A stretch of DNA of 64,000 nt, taken from NCBI RefSeq assembly GCF_002914585.1, contig NZ_PDDM01000005.1, positions 124,001 through 188,000 of the forward strand. Direction: 5' to 3'. The stretch is from Pseudanabaena sp. BC1403. GTDB lineage: Bacteria > Cyanobacteriota > Cyanobacteriia > Pseudanabaenales > Pseudanabaenaceae. A program made the position numbers and the translations under genes. Below are positions 8,592 to 16,809 of this stretch, piece after piece. Numbering within the stretch: the first letter of the stretch is position 1; the number at the start of each line of letters is the position of its first letter. The notes below the pieces were generated by a model. The model worked only from the letters and a program-made list of their open reading frames with translations, made no database searches and was not told the DNA's origin.

Positions 8592-9942
8592 CCAAGCCTA
8601 GGGCTGCTAACTGAGCCTGAGCTTTTTGCAAAGATTCGTACCATTCGCGATCGCTAATACTATCAGCGACAATCCCTGCTCCAACCTGACCCCAGATATG
8701 ATTATCAGTTTTTAGTAAAGTCCGAATTAGAATATTCAGATCTATATTGCCGCGTCGATCAATATAGCCACAGGAACCATAAAACAAACTGCGACGCTGC
8801 GGCTCCAACTTTTCGACGACTTCCATACAGCGCACCTTAGGACAGCCTGTAATTGTCCCTCCAGGGAAAGTGGCGCGAATGAGATCGACAAAGGTGCGAT
8901 CGCTGCATAAAGTCCCCACTACATTACTAACAAGGTGCATAACGTGACTGTATCGTTCGATCGCTAATAATTCATCGACTATTACGCTGCCCCATTCACA
9001 GACTCGCCCTAGGTCATTGCGTTCAAGGTCAACAAGCATAATATGCTCGGCTTGCTCTTTGGTACAGGCCAGTAATTCGCTCTCAAATTCGAGATCTTGC
9101 TGTCGATCTTTCCCACGGGGTCTTGTGCCTGCGATCGGTCGGGTTTCAGCATGGCGATCACGCAAGCTGACTAGGCGCTCAGGGGAAACGCTAATTACTT
9201 CACCCCAAGTTGTCCGCCAATAGCTGGCAAAGGGTGATGGATTAATTTTTTGCAAATGGCGATAAAGTTGCCATCCATCTGATGCCCAAGGGTAGCCAAA
9301 CCTCATTGAGAGATTCGCCTGAAAAATATCACCAGCATAAATATGCTGTTTTGCCTTTTCCACCATTGCTTCATAGCCTTGCTTCTCAGGTGCATAAGTA
9401 ACTTGTATTCCCGACAAGGATGGGAATACAAGTCCCTGTATTTCATTAGATTTAGCTATCTTCTTGTTTAAGCAATCACTTAGTTCAGCTAATTCATGAT
9501 GATCGCTAGCAGCTAGCCAAATATTTTGAGTCTGATGATCGATCACCGCAAAGCTAGATGGTTCGTACCAAAAAGCAACTGGGAATGGCAAAGTATCTGG
9601 CTTGGTATATGGCAATTTCTCAATTTCCCAAGCGAGGTCATAGCCTAACCAACCTAAATATCCGCCTGTGAATGGTAAATGATTGGGTAAATCTTGAGAA
9701 TTTCGAGAAGTCTCCATCTGCGATCGCAATTTTTCAAGACAAGGCAGAATCTCACCTACCTCAGGAGTCCAGACCTGTCGTGGTTTTCCTGCGGCGATCG
9801 AATATCTTGCTAATTTTGAAGGGACTGTGACTGGGCTTTCTAGTAGAACTGTAATCGGTTCGTCAGCATAGAGCAATTCCCATATATCTGCACCTGTCAT
9901 ATTTTCAGGTAGCGATCGCTGAAGCCACACCCAATCAGTCAT
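8563..9942 (-). CDS. pabB: PabB-like aminodeoxychorismate synthase component I
   Basis: Chorismate-utilising enzyme, 459 residues. The C-terminal catalytic domain has AGDIFQANLSMRF, RPIAGTRPRG, the Glu-rich LVDLERNDLGRVC, and FPGGTITGCPKVRCMEVVEKLEP with YGSCGYI. PIAGT rather than LIAGT is the usual mark of PabB over TrpE (family knowledge), and the Lys of GCPK fits amino transfer at C4. The N-terminal domain (GGYLGWLGYDLAWEIE) is less conserved. It should act with a PabA glutaminase encoded elsewhere to make 4-aminobenzoate precursor for folate. The last residues, ANPIKDLQR, lie in a palindrome, so the original C-terminus may have been replaced. Confidence 0.88.
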   Translation of the reverse strand: MTDWVWLQRSLPENMTGADIWELLYADEPITVLLESPVTVPSKLARYSIAAGKPRQVWTPEVGEILPCLEKLRSQMETSRNSQDLPNHLPFTGGYLGWLGYDLAWEIEKLPYTKPDTLPFPVAFWYEPSSFAVIDHQTQNIWLAASDHHELAELSDCLNKKIAKSNEIQGLVFPSLSGIQVTYAPEKQGYEAMVEKAKQHIYAGDIFQANLSMRFGYPWASDGWQLYRHLQKINPSPFASYWRTTWGEVISVSPERLVSLRDRHAETRPIAGTRPRGKDRQQDLEFESELLACTKEQAEHIMLVDLERNDLGRVCEWGSVIVDELLAIERYSHVMHLVSNVVGTLCSDRTFVDLIRATFPGGTITGCPKVRCMEVVEKLEPQRRSLFYGSCGYIDRRGNIDLNILIRTLLKTDNHIWGQVGAGIVADSISDREWYESLQKAQAQLAALGLANPIKDLQR

Positions 9943-10015
9943 AAAGAGATTTAATAATTTATTACGGATACATTATAGGGAGACAGTGCTAAGCGCCGCC
10001 TCCCTACTTTTAATG

Positions 10016-10076
10016 TGAGTTCGATATAGCCATTTGCACCATGCTTCGCACGGTGCAAATGGCTATATCGAACTCA
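10016..10076. repeat. 61-bp palindrome in a divergent gap
   Basis: Arms of about 25 bp (TGAGTTCGATATAGCCATTT...) closing near a TTCG-containing centre. It lies between the divergent starts of the pabB-like gene (9942) and the small membrane protein (10139). A decayed second hairpin sits just before it at about 9977-10005. Confidence 0.9.
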
Positions 10077-10138
10077 TGCATTTTTAATGGCATACTGAGA
10101 GACATCACGAAATCTTAGTAAAAACACCAACAAAAGCT

Positions 10139-10324
10139 ATGAATCGCAACCTGTTTATTGGGGTTCTCGTCGTAATTGGTCTAATGGTATTAGCGAGTTC
10201 ACTGCCGAATAGGTTCTATGGTGCTAGCGATCGCAAGTTCATTATTATCACGATTGTCACCAGTATTGTTTCAGTGATCGGCTTAGCAATATTTTTCAGC
10301 ATTCCCTTTTTGACTGCAAACTAA
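10139..10324 (+). CDS. Small two-helix membrane protein, unknown
   Basis: 61 residues with two hydrophobic segments (about 5-22 and 35-58) separated by a short loop SSLPNRFYGASDRK. The protein should be inserted in the cytoplasmic or thylakoid membrane. No family recognised. Length, ATG start and clean spacing from neighbours support a real gene. Its stop codon is inside the left end of the next palindrome. Confidence 0.7.
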   Translation: MNRNLFIGVLVVIGLMVLASSLPNRFYGASDRKFIIITIVTSIVSVIGLAIFFSIPFLTAN

Positions 10325-10379
10325 AACCCACCAAAGTAAAGTGCCTGTGCTGCGGGCGCTTTACTTTGGTGAGTTTTAA
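10322..10379. repeat. 58-bp palindrome with a few mismatches
   Basis: Arms of about 26 bp (TAAAACCCACCAAAGTAAAG...) with two to three mismatches. The left arm begins with the stop codon of the small membrane protein, and it ends 3 bases before the stop of the rhodanese gene, so it sits between convergent genes. Confidence 0.85.
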
Positions 10380-10382
10380 GCC

Positions 10383-10721
10383 TTAGTACTTAGCCATGCT
10401 TGGCTCAACAACATAAGCATAAGCATCAATGCCGCCACCAATATTCTTGACATTAGTAAAGCCTTGATTGACCAACCATTGACACATTTGTGCAGATCTC
10501 ATTCCATGATGGCATAGCACTAATGTTTCTGCATGGGGATCAAACTTTTCTTGGAAATCCGTTGACCATTGGTCATATTCACTAAGTGGGAGAACTGTAA
10601 AATCGGCGATCGCAGCAATTTCCACCTCATCCCGTTCTCGCACATCAATCAGTTGTAAATCTTGACGATCGCTAGCCAAACGTTCGGCTAGCTCTTGGAC
10701 AGTAATTTGTATGATAGACAT
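10383..10721 (-). CDS. Rhodanese-like domain protein
   Basis: 112 residues forming one rhodanese domain, close to the GlpE length. Visible: LQLIDVRERDEVEIA near the start, the active-site loop VLCHHGMRS with the sulfur-accepting Cys, and the ending NIGGGIDAYA. Such proteins move sulfane sulfur from thiosulfate or persulfides to acceptors. The physiological donor and acceptor cannot be read from the neighbourhood. Confidence 0.92.
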   Translation of the reverse strand: MSIIQITVQELAERLASDRQDLQLIDVRERDEVEIAAIADFTVLPLSEYDQWSTDFQEKFDPHAETLVLCHHGMRSAQMCQWLVNQGFTNVKNIGGGIDAYAYVVEPSMAKY

Positions 10722-10898
10722 GCGAGCAAAATATCTCTTAGGTATGAGTTAAAAAACTAACATAAGTCCCGCTTTTAGTTCAAACTTTAGATGATTGAGC
10801 TTTGTCATCAAAGTAAAACCAGATCATGTTTGAATAATTTTGCAAAGCAAGGCTCTTCAAACATTACTTTCTTCCCACCGTAAGAATAGACGTTATAA

Positions 10899-10949
10899 AG
10901 TGAATAATTAGTGGTGCGCAGCTTTGCTGCGCACCACTAATTATTCACT
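10899..10949. repeat. Perfect 51-bp palindrome in a divergent gap
   Basis: 24-bp arms (AGTGAATAATTAGTGGTGCG...) with a TTT loop at 10923-10925. It separates the divergent rhodanese (start 10721) and TPR (start 10994) genes, about 45 bases before the latter's start codon. Confidence 0.95.
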
Positions 10950-10993
10950 AGGAAGTGAGTATTTGCATAATATAAATTTATTTGTCTAGACTA

Positions 10994-11461
10994 ATGAGCC
11001 AGCCTATCGAAGAATTGTTGAGAGACCTCAAAAGTGAAGATGAAGGTATTCGCGATCGCGCCACTCAGGGGTTGTGGGAAATGTGGTTTATGCAGAAGGG
11101 GATGCAGGGTTTGCAGGTCTTGCGACAGAGCCAAATGATGGCAGATAGCGGCAATGTCAGGCAGGCGGAACTGATGTTGACGCAATTAATTCATGCTCAG
11201 CCAGATTTTGTCGAAGCATGGAATCGTCGAGCAGTTTTGTTTTACATGCAGGGGGATTACAAGCGCTCAATTAAGGATTGTTTGAAAGCGATCTCTCTTA
11301 ATCCTTTTCACTTTGGGGCAGTTCACGGTTTGGGTTTATGCTATGCCGCGATCGGTAACTATCACGAGGCGATCGTCACTTTTCGTAGAGCATTAGAAAT
11401 TCAGCCCTACTCTCTCACCAACCAAAAACTAATTCTCGAATGTACTGCCATGCTGAATTAA
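10994..11461 (+). CDS. TPR-repeat protein
   Basis: 155 residues from ATG at 10994; a TTG at 10982 would add 4. The first third is helical (EELLRDLKSEDEGIRDRATQGLWEMWF). Tetratricopeptide units follow: ADSGNVRQAELMLTQLIHAQPDF, VEAWNRRAVLFYMQGDYKRSIKDCLKAISLNP, FGAVHGLGLCYAAIGNYHEAIVTFRRALEIQP. No signal peptide, so probably a cytoplasmic scaffold or adaptor. Partner unknown. Confidence 0.88.
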   Translation: MSQPIEELLRDLKSEDEGIRDRATQGLWEMWFMQKGMQGLQVLRQSQMMADSGNVRQAELMLTQLIHAQPDFVEAWNRRAVLFYMQGDYKRSIKDCLKAISLNPFHFGAVHGLGLCYAAIGNYHEAIVTFRRALEIQPYSLTNQKLILECTAMLN

Positions 11462-11465
11462 AAAA

Positions 11466-11496
11466 GTCAAAAAAATTGCTTAGCAATTTTTTTGAC
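11466..11496. terminator. Bidirectional hairpin between convergent genes
   Basis: 14-bp arms GTCAAAAAAATTGC/GCAATTTTTTTGAC around a TTA loop (11480-11482). It lies 5 bases after the TPR gene and 12 bases before the stop of the convergent membrane protein. A and T runs on both sides fit termination in both directions. Confidence 0.78.
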
Positions 11497-11508
11497 CAGT
11501 AATTTTGA

Positions 11509-12948
11509 CTAGTAATTTGTATTCCAAAGAGGGGTACGACGAACAAAAGCTAGAATACAGGCTCCAATACTGATGCTAAGCCATCCGCAAATGAGCGTTA
11601 ATATCGGTAGTGATTGCGTGAATATGATTAGAGGTGCAGTTTTTGTTGTCGGTTGCGTTGATAGAAATGCGCTAATTAATAAAATTGCCGTGCCGATTTC
11701 CCATGACTGTAAATGATTTTTGCTGTAGCTAGGGCGATCGCTTTGCAAACTATTCGGAGCAACTAGTTGCAAGAAAAATCTTGCGATCGCAGGACTAACT
11801 AGACAAACACCAAGCCAAGCGATCGCACTTTCTGTAGGTAGGCTTGTGGGCAAAGGAAAGAAAAACAAGAGCACCAACCCTAAAACAATAAATGCTGTAC
11901 CTGCTAAAATCCCTGCACCCTGAGGTAGTAATACAGTAGCCATGCCTAAGCTGTCTCGCTCAGTTTCTTGCTTCGCAAGGCGGAACTCCTCACGGATGGC
12001 TTGCCCTAACTCATCGTTTTGATCTGAAGCTTTTTGATTTGTAGCTTCTTTATTGCTAGATGGCAAAATTGTCATCGCTAAAGGGAGCGTGATATCACTA
12101 TTATTTCCCGATAGCTGCATCCAGCTTAGTTCTCCGCCAGCCTCTTGCAATTTGATGACGGATAGGCAGGAGAATGGTTTTATATTAATTACATATTCGG
12201 CAGCAAGTCCCCATAAACCGCTAAACCTTAGGTGTAAAACTTTTTCGGGCGATCGCAACTGGGCTTGCCATGTAAAAAATCCTGTCATTCCCGAAGTGGT
12301 CAAACCGATCGCAGCGATCGCTCTCAGATTGGGAGATAAATCTATCATTGACCAAAAGAAAAAGCCCAACACAATTAACACCAAGCTATTAAACTGTCGT
12401 GGTTGCTGACCAAGTGATGAGGGGCTGACTAAAACTGTTTGATCAGAATAGGTAACTACATTTAGGACATCAGCATTAACTGCTTCTAGGATTTGCTTTT
12501 TATCTGTTGTTTTAGATTTACCTGAGCGCAAAGTGAGCGAACTAGAGATACCGATAAAAATAGCGGCTGGCACAATCCACCAAATCGCCACAAAACCCTT
12601 AATGAAAGTTTCTGAAGCTGAACTAAGCCCTGCGATTAAAATTAACCAATAAGCTGTCATCCCAATTAACTGCGATCGCGAAAATAGATAATCTGAATTT
12701 TGTTGGCATACGTTCACGACTGATTTAGCTAAATATATGCCGATCCCAAAACCTACAAGCAAAGCAAGACTGGCGATAGCTAAAAAAGTTGACTCTCCGA
12801 TCCGCACTAATTGTGCAATCGCCACTACGAGAATCAACAACCCAGCAAAAAAAAAGTTTGCAGAAATAGGCAAAGTCGCCTGTCTCCATCCCCAACCGAC
12901 TTTACCTGATACCAATTGTCGCTGTGAGTGGGATGGCGAAACTTGCAT
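11509..12948 (-). CDS. Polytopic membrane protein, unknown
   Basis: 479 residues with roughly ten hydrophobic segments in three groups: about 28-75 and 92-140 near the start, 185-225 in the middle, and 345-475 at the end. A soluble stretch of about 90 residues lies between (SNNSDITLPLAMTILPS to AIREEFRLAKQETERDS). No transporter or enzyme motif recognised. Its upstream region carries heptanucleotide repeats, and the PIN/TRAM gene lies upstream on the same strand with about 90 bases between, so co-transcription is possible. Confidence 0.78.
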   Translation of the reverse strand: MQVSPSHSQRQLVSGKVGWGWRQATLPISANFFFAGLLILVVAIAQLVRIGESTFLAIASLALLVGFGIGIYLAKSVVNVCQQNSDYLFSRSQLIGMTAYWLILIAGLSSASETFIKGFVAIWWIVPAAIFIGISSSLTLRSGKSKTTDKKQILEAVNADVLNVVTYSDQTVLVSPSSLGQQPRQFNSLVLIVLGFFFWSMIDLSPNLRAIAAIGLTTSGMTGFFTWQAQLRSPEKVLHLRFSGLWGLAAEYVINIKPFSCLSVIKLQEAGGELSWMQLSGNNSDITLPLAMTILPSSNKEATNQKASDQNDELGQAIREEFRLAKQETERDSLGMATVLLPQGAGILAGTAFIVLGLVLLFFFPLPTSLPTESAIAWLGVCLVSPAIARFFLQLVAPNSLQSDRPSYSKNHLQSWEIGTAILLISAFLSTQPTTKTAPLIIFTQSLPILTLICGWLSISIGACILAFVRRTPLWNTNY

Positions 12949-12960
12949 AGGTGATTTTGG

Positions 12961-13028
12961 ATTGGTAATTGGTAATTGGGGATTGGTAATTAGAAATTGG
13001 TTTTTCCTTTTTCCTTTTTCCCTTTTCC
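12961..13028. repeat. Heptanucleotide tandem repeats (STRR-like)
   Basis: Six 7-mers of the type ATTGGTA (with variants ATTGGGG, ATTAGAA, ATTGGTT) at 12961-13002, followed almost in phase by four 7-mers TTTTTCC, TTTTTCC, TTTTTCC, CTTTTCC. Short tandemly repeated heptamers are a known class in cyanobacterial genomes (STRR); this consensus is my reading. They lie in the spacer between the PIN/TRAM stop and the membrane-protein start. Confidence 0.85.
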
Positions 13029-13035
13029 TTAAAAG

Positions 13036-14112
13036 CTAGACAGTAGCGATCGCTTCGTGACGTGCAAAAATCATCCGACCTGCTGAAGTTTGCAAAGCAC
13101 TTGTGACAACCACAATAATTTGCTTACCGAGATATTCACGACCCTCTTCAATGACAACCATTGTGCCATCTTCAAGATAGCCGATTCCTTGGGAAGCTTC
13201 TTTTCCTTCCTTAAGCACCTTAATTTCGATTAAGTCGCCTGGCAAATAGGTTGGACGTAAAGCCTGAGCAAGATCGTTAATGTTTAAAACTTCAACTTGT
13301 TGTAAATTTGCAACTTTATTTAGGTTGTAATCATTGGTAATCAAGGTACAGCTTAATTCTTGAGCTAGGCGCACTAATTTAGCATCGACTGTGTGTAAGT
13401 CTTCGTAATCTGCTGAATGAATCGTGATGCGATCGCTAAATTGATCGCGCATGTTATTGAGAATATCTAGACCCCTTCTACCACGGACGCGCTTTTGATC
13501 ATTGGAACTATCAGCGATCGTCTGCAATTCTTGAATCACAAAGTGGGGTATCAATAGTTGCCCCTCTAAAAAGCCAGTTTCCATTAAGGTCTGAATCCGG
13601 CCGTCAATCACCGTGCTAGTATCCAAAACCTTTGCTGTAGCAGTACGCAATGTGCCATCAGCAATCAGGCTGCTTTCGACGTTATTGGGATTAATCAAAC
13701 GTAACAATGCACGTCCGTGAGTATCAGAGAGAGTCATCCCTGAATAGGCAAAGATAATACTCACCAAAATTGCAGTGAGTGGCTTAATAAAGTCAAAGTC
13801 ATTGGGAATTGGTATCAAAAATAATGGCGCTAGCATCAAGTTAGCAACCAGTAATCCAAAGACCAAACCAACAGCCCGACCCAAAATCGTCTCAAGCGGC
13901 ATTGATCGAATATTCGTCTCGACACGGCGATAGGTATTTTGGACAATCAATCCTGCGACTAGGCCGACAACAGATCCAACTCCAAGGGTTACCCAACGTA
14001 AATTTTGGATATTGAGATTGGCGATCGCATCCGATGGTAGGAAATCAATACCGTGGAAGCCAGTACCTGCTCCCGCTAGGATGAATGTAAAGATGATAAT
14101 AGCGTCAATCAT
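13036..14112 (-). CDS. PIN and TRAM domain membrane protein (YacL-like)
   Basis: 358 residues. The first 130 or so hold about four membrane helices. A PIN nuclease domain follows with acidic residues in the expected places: VLDTSTVIDGRI, VIQELQTIAD, TVDAKLVRLA and LITNDYNLNKVA. A C-terminal TRAM/OB-like domain (PTYLPGDLIEIKVLKEGKE to GREYLGKQIIVVVTSAL) may bind RNA. This is the YacL architecture widespread in Firmicutes and cyanobacteria. A membrane-attached ribonuclease is the family expectation; the target is unknown. Confidence 0.92.
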   Translation of the reverse strand: MIDAIIIFTFILAGAGTGFHGIDFLPSDAIANLNIQNLRWVTLGVGSVVGLVAGLIVQNTYRRVETNIRSMPLETILGRAVGLVFGLLVANLMLAPLFLIPIPNDFDFIKPLTAILVSIIFAYSGMTLSDTHGRALLRLINPNNVESSLIADGTLRTATAKVLDTSTVIDGRIQTLMETGFLEGQLLIPHFVIQELQTIADSSNDQKRVRGRRGLDILNNMRDQFSDRITIHSADYEDLHTVDAKLVRLAQELSCTLITNDYNLNKVANLQQVEVLNINDLAQALRPTYLPGDLIEIKVLKEGKEASQGIGYLEDGTMVVIEEGREYLGKQIIVVVTSALQTSAGRMIFARHEAIATV

Positions 14113-14263
14113 AGGGCGGAACTCCGCTTGGACGAATAAATATAAGGACGTGAGATCAACTCAAATAATCTCTAGCCTAAAGCTTTAATTGAGTTTAGTT
14201 AATACTTTTCCAACTTTCTCAAGCCTTTGCATACAATTCTACACAAATACAATAGAGAATTGT

Positions 14264-14665
14264 CTATTTTGGAGCTTTAGGGCAGCCTTCGCTTGATTTT
14301 TGTCCATCGGGCATGATTGCTCCACAGAAATTAGTTTCGGACATATAAGCACTTGTCAAATCTGCACCTGTGAGATCTGCTCCTCTTAAATCGGCTTTAT
14401 CAAGGATCGCGCCAACTAGGTTGGCATCTCGTAAATCAGCAAGTTTAAGATCAGCAGAAAACAGATTTGCATAGCGTAAGTTGGCATTTCTCAGATTTGA
14501 AAAACTAAGTTTTGTGCGCGAAAGATCGCAACCTTGGCAATCTCTAGTTTGTAAAACTTGACGAACTTGGTTGGGATCAGCAAAGGCTGAGTCTGTCCAG
14601 CTAATTGAGGCGATCGCGCCAGTTAATCCTAAAACCACCAAACAAGAGTTAATTAGAGTCTTCAT
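14264..14665 (-). CDS. Exported pentapeptide-repeat protein
   Basis: 133 residues: a signal peptide (hydrophobic core to about residue 22, cleavage near AFA), a CQGCDLSRTKLSFSNL lead-in with two Cys, then about nine A(D/N)LxX repeats (NLRYANLFSADLKLADLRD and so on) forming a right-handed beta-helix. The end has two Cys (NFCGAI, SEGCPK) that could pair with the first two in the periplasm or thylakoid lumen. Cyanobacteria have many such proteins, including lumenal ones; no activity can be inferred. Confidence 0.9.
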   Translation of the reverse strand: MKTLINSCLVVLGLTGAIASISWTDSAFADPNQVRQVLQTRDCQGCDLSRTKLSFSNLRNANLRYANLFSADLKLADLRDANLVGAILDKADLRGADLTGADLTSAYMSETNFCGAIMPDGQKSSEGCPKAPK

Positions 14666-14708
14666 TTTTTAGTTCTTAGCTGTTTAGTCTATTGTCAGTA
14701 TAAAACCT

Positions 14709-14744
14709 AAAAAGTAAAGGCGACGCTAAGCCGCCTTTACTTTT
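14709..14744. repeat. Imperfect palindrome
   Basis: AAAAGTAAAGGCG and CCGCCTTTACTTTT flank an 8-nt centre. It resembles a partly decayed member of the palindrome family and lies between the divergent genes starting at 14665 and 14977. Confidence 0.75.
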
Positions 14745-14976
14745 CACTATAGGTTGCGATCGCAATCACAAGGGTAGATATCTGATGTCACTGGCAACTA
14801 TTGAATAAAGCTTGATGATGTTGTTATTGAGTTAATCACTCATGAATCGAGTTCACCCAGTCGGTTGAGTTGATAGCAGGAAGTAGCGATCGCTACTTTT
14901 GTTAGAAAATTAAATTATAGAAATTTAGTTTTCTAACTTGTTGGAAGCAATTCGAGAAAGCAGAGTAGAGGCAGTC

Positions 14977-15327
14977 ATGAGAAATACAATCGTAGCAACA
15001 TTTTTAGCCATTTCGGGTTTCGTCATTTCAGGTTTCGGGATCGCTGCACCAGTAAATGCCCAAGAAGCGATCATCGCCGCCCTTTATCAAAGTCCTACTG
15101 CTCCTCAAACTGAAGTTCGTTATGAAAATGCTGACATTAACCGCAATCAAATTATCCTTGCGGTTAATACCACTCCTGAAGTAATAGCGATCGCAGACAA
15201 TCTACTCTCTGGTCATAGTTACGATCGCATTGTAACCATGAGCCATCAAGATAAACTCGCTTGTTTAGTTAGTGGCAAAGGTTCTATCGATGGTGCAGTC
15301 ATGTGCGGATTCATCGACCACGAATAA
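14977..15327 (+). CDS. Small exported protein, unknown
   Basis: 116 residues from the ATG at 14977, chosen because AGAGG lies 6 bases upstream and a clear signal peptide (RNTIVATFLAISGFVISGFG, cleavage near VNAQ) follows directly; a TTG at 14938 would add 13. The mature part of about 80 residues has two Cys (LACLVS, VMCGF) that could form a disulfide. No family recognised. It is followed by a strong terminator. Confidence 0.75.
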   Translation: MRNTIVATFLAISGFVISGFGIAAPVNAQEAIIAALYQSPTAPQTEVRYENADINRNQIILAVNTTPEVIAIADNLLSGHSYDRIVTMSHQDKLACLVSGKGSIDGAVMCGFIDHE

Positions 15328-15340
15328 AAATCGATCACGA

Positions 15341-15377
15341 ATAAAAAAAGAGAACGCAAAGCGTTCTCTTTTTTTAT
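15341..15377. terminator. Bidirectional hairpin terminator
   Basis: Perfect 17-bp arms ATAAAAAAAGAGAACGC/GCGTTCTCTTTTTTTAT with an AAA loop, between the convergent genes ending at 15327 and 15411. The T runs fit intrinsic termination in both directions. Confidence 0.9.
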
Positions 15378-15410
15378 AATTAGGTAGCATGTTGCGCTGC
15401 CTATGATGTT

Positions 15411-15914
15411 TTAAGCAATATTGGCATTATTTTTCAGTTCGTTGAGCTTTTGCAGCCCAAACTGAGCGCGTTTAATTTGTTTCTCGCATAATTCTTCAAT
15501 ATCCGTACGCACAATTTCGATACCATTTTGCGTATCTGTTGCCCGATCAAAAAATACGATGCTATCTACCTGTTTCATGCCAATTAGCCGAAACAGCATA
15601 TCAATTACATTGTATTCCCCACATTCGAGATGCTCATCATTTAGCCTAAACCTGTCAATATTGGCAGGAGTGCGATCGCAATAGGCGTAGATCGTCGTCT
15701 TTTCGATTTCAGGATTATCGTGATTGCTAAGTGGTGTCAGTAACCAGCCACCTTCAATATCTTGAATCACGAAATAGATCGTATATTTAAGATTTTGAGC
15801 GATCGCCTTTAGTACCGATGCAATCAAACTAACTGCACTGGCAGTCTCTGCATCAGGAGTACCCTGAACTAGTAAGGCAACTTGGCGATCGAGAATTTGA
15901 TCTTTAGTGAGCAT
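15411..15914 (-). CDS. Conserved-looking soluble protein, unknown
   Basis: 167 residues without signal peptide or membrane segments. The N-terminal 50 residues are helical (DRQVALLVQGTPDAETASAVSLIASVLKAIAQ), then an alpha/beta part (YTIYFVIQDIEGGWLLTPLSN) and a C-terminal helix (EELCEKQIKRAQFGLQKLNEL). I do not recognise the family. ATG start, neighbours and composition fit a real gene. Confidence 0.75.
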   Translation of the reverse strand: MLTKDQILDRQVALLVQGTPDAETASAVSLIASVLKAIAQNLKYTIYFVIQDIEGGWLLTPLSNHDNPEIEKTTIYAYCDRTPANIDRFRLNDEHLECGEYNVIDMLFRLIGMKQVDSIVFFDRATDTQNGIEIVRTDIEELCEKQIKRAQFGLQKLNELKNNANIA

Positions 15915-15978
15915 GAATCTTTAGTAAACATCTCCTTTAGAGCAATGTTTTTTGGAGCGCTGAGCGTCACAAATAACA

Positions 15979-16713
15979 TCAGTTAATATGGGTAGCTGAA
16001 GCTGATCGTTTTAGTGCAGGTTTGTCAGTAATCGATTGCAAAGATTCTAGAGTTTCAAAGATTGCTTCTTGCATGGTTGTCTCTGTTTCCCGATTAAGCA
16101 ATATCTGACAATAATCAGCGATCGCTCTTTCTTGAGCTACAGGTAGCCGATTGTTTTGCACATATTGATTGATCTGCTTAATCGCAATTAGTCGCGCCAG
16201 ATCATCATTTACTGAAAGCTGAGCAATGAGCTGGTCAAAATTATCTTGTTGACGTTGCAACCATTGTTTAAAAGCTTGACGAACTAGCAGTACCAAAATT
16301 CCTAAAGTTGCGCCTAGCTGCAAAATGTTAGCTGATGCTAACCAATGATTTTCTTGATTTGACCATACTGCTAATACAGTATAGGTCAGAAAAACTGTCA
16401 CCGTCCCACTAGCAACCGATAGGGGCAAATGTCGATAGGGGCTTTGCAAAAACTTCTGAATTCGCCATAGAACTACATTCCAGTTCCAGTCCTGCATCAC
16501 ATAGACCGCAGTCATAGCGAATATCCCTGCACTAGTTGCTGCAATTAGTTGCCAATTCCACAGCAGCAGCAGCACAAGAAAAATTGCCAACAAAGCCCAA
16601 ACTGGTAAACCCTGTTTGCGAGCTAGCCCAAACCAAAGCGATCGCATTACCTGATGAGCTTGCGATGTTGATGTTGTTGATTCTTGATCTTGATGATGTG
16701 AGGTTTTGACCAC
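15979..16713 (-). CDS. Membrane protein with a helical tail, unknown
   Basis: 244 residues from GTG at 16713. A polar His/Gln/Ser/Thr-rich start is followed by a hydrophobic hairpin (about 38-75: VWALLAIFLVLLLLWNW, IAATSAGIFAMTAVYVM), then two more segments (about 100-118 and 130-145). A cytoplasmic helical tail (ARLIAIKQINQYVQ to FETLESLQSI) looks armadillo-like. Family not recognised. The gene upstream on the same strand ends at 16810 with a hairpin between, so joint transcription is uncertain. Confidence 0.75.
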   Translation of the reverse strand: MVKTSHHQDQESTTSTSQAHQVMRSLWFGLARKQGLPVWALLAIFLVLLLLWNWQLIAATSAGIFAMTAVYVMQDWNWNVVLWRIQKFLQSPYRHLPLSVASGTVTVFLTYTVLAVWSNQENHWLASANILQLGATLGILVLLVRQAFKQWLQRQQDNFDQLIAQLSVNDDLARLIAIKQINQYVQNNRLPVAQERAIADYCQILLNRETETTMQEAIFETLESLQSITDKPALKRSASATHIN

Positions 16714-16769
16714 TGGTTGACCACTTTTATCCCTAAGGACTTGTAATAGCTACTTTACAGGATTTTAGA

Positions 16770-16809
16770 TCAAAAAGGTGAAGGGACACTTCGCACGAAT
16801 TCACCTTTT
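16770..16809 (-). terminator. Imperfect hairpin after the EamA transporter gene
   Basis: AAAAAGGTGAA and TTCACCTTTTT flank an interrupted centre. It directly adjoins the stop at 16810, so it probably ends the transporter transcript on the minus strand. Confidence 0.6.

Noticed and set aside
8563-9942. Anthranilate synthase TrpE
   Set aside because: PIAGT and GCPK features point to PabB, though the two families are close and an enzyme test would decide.
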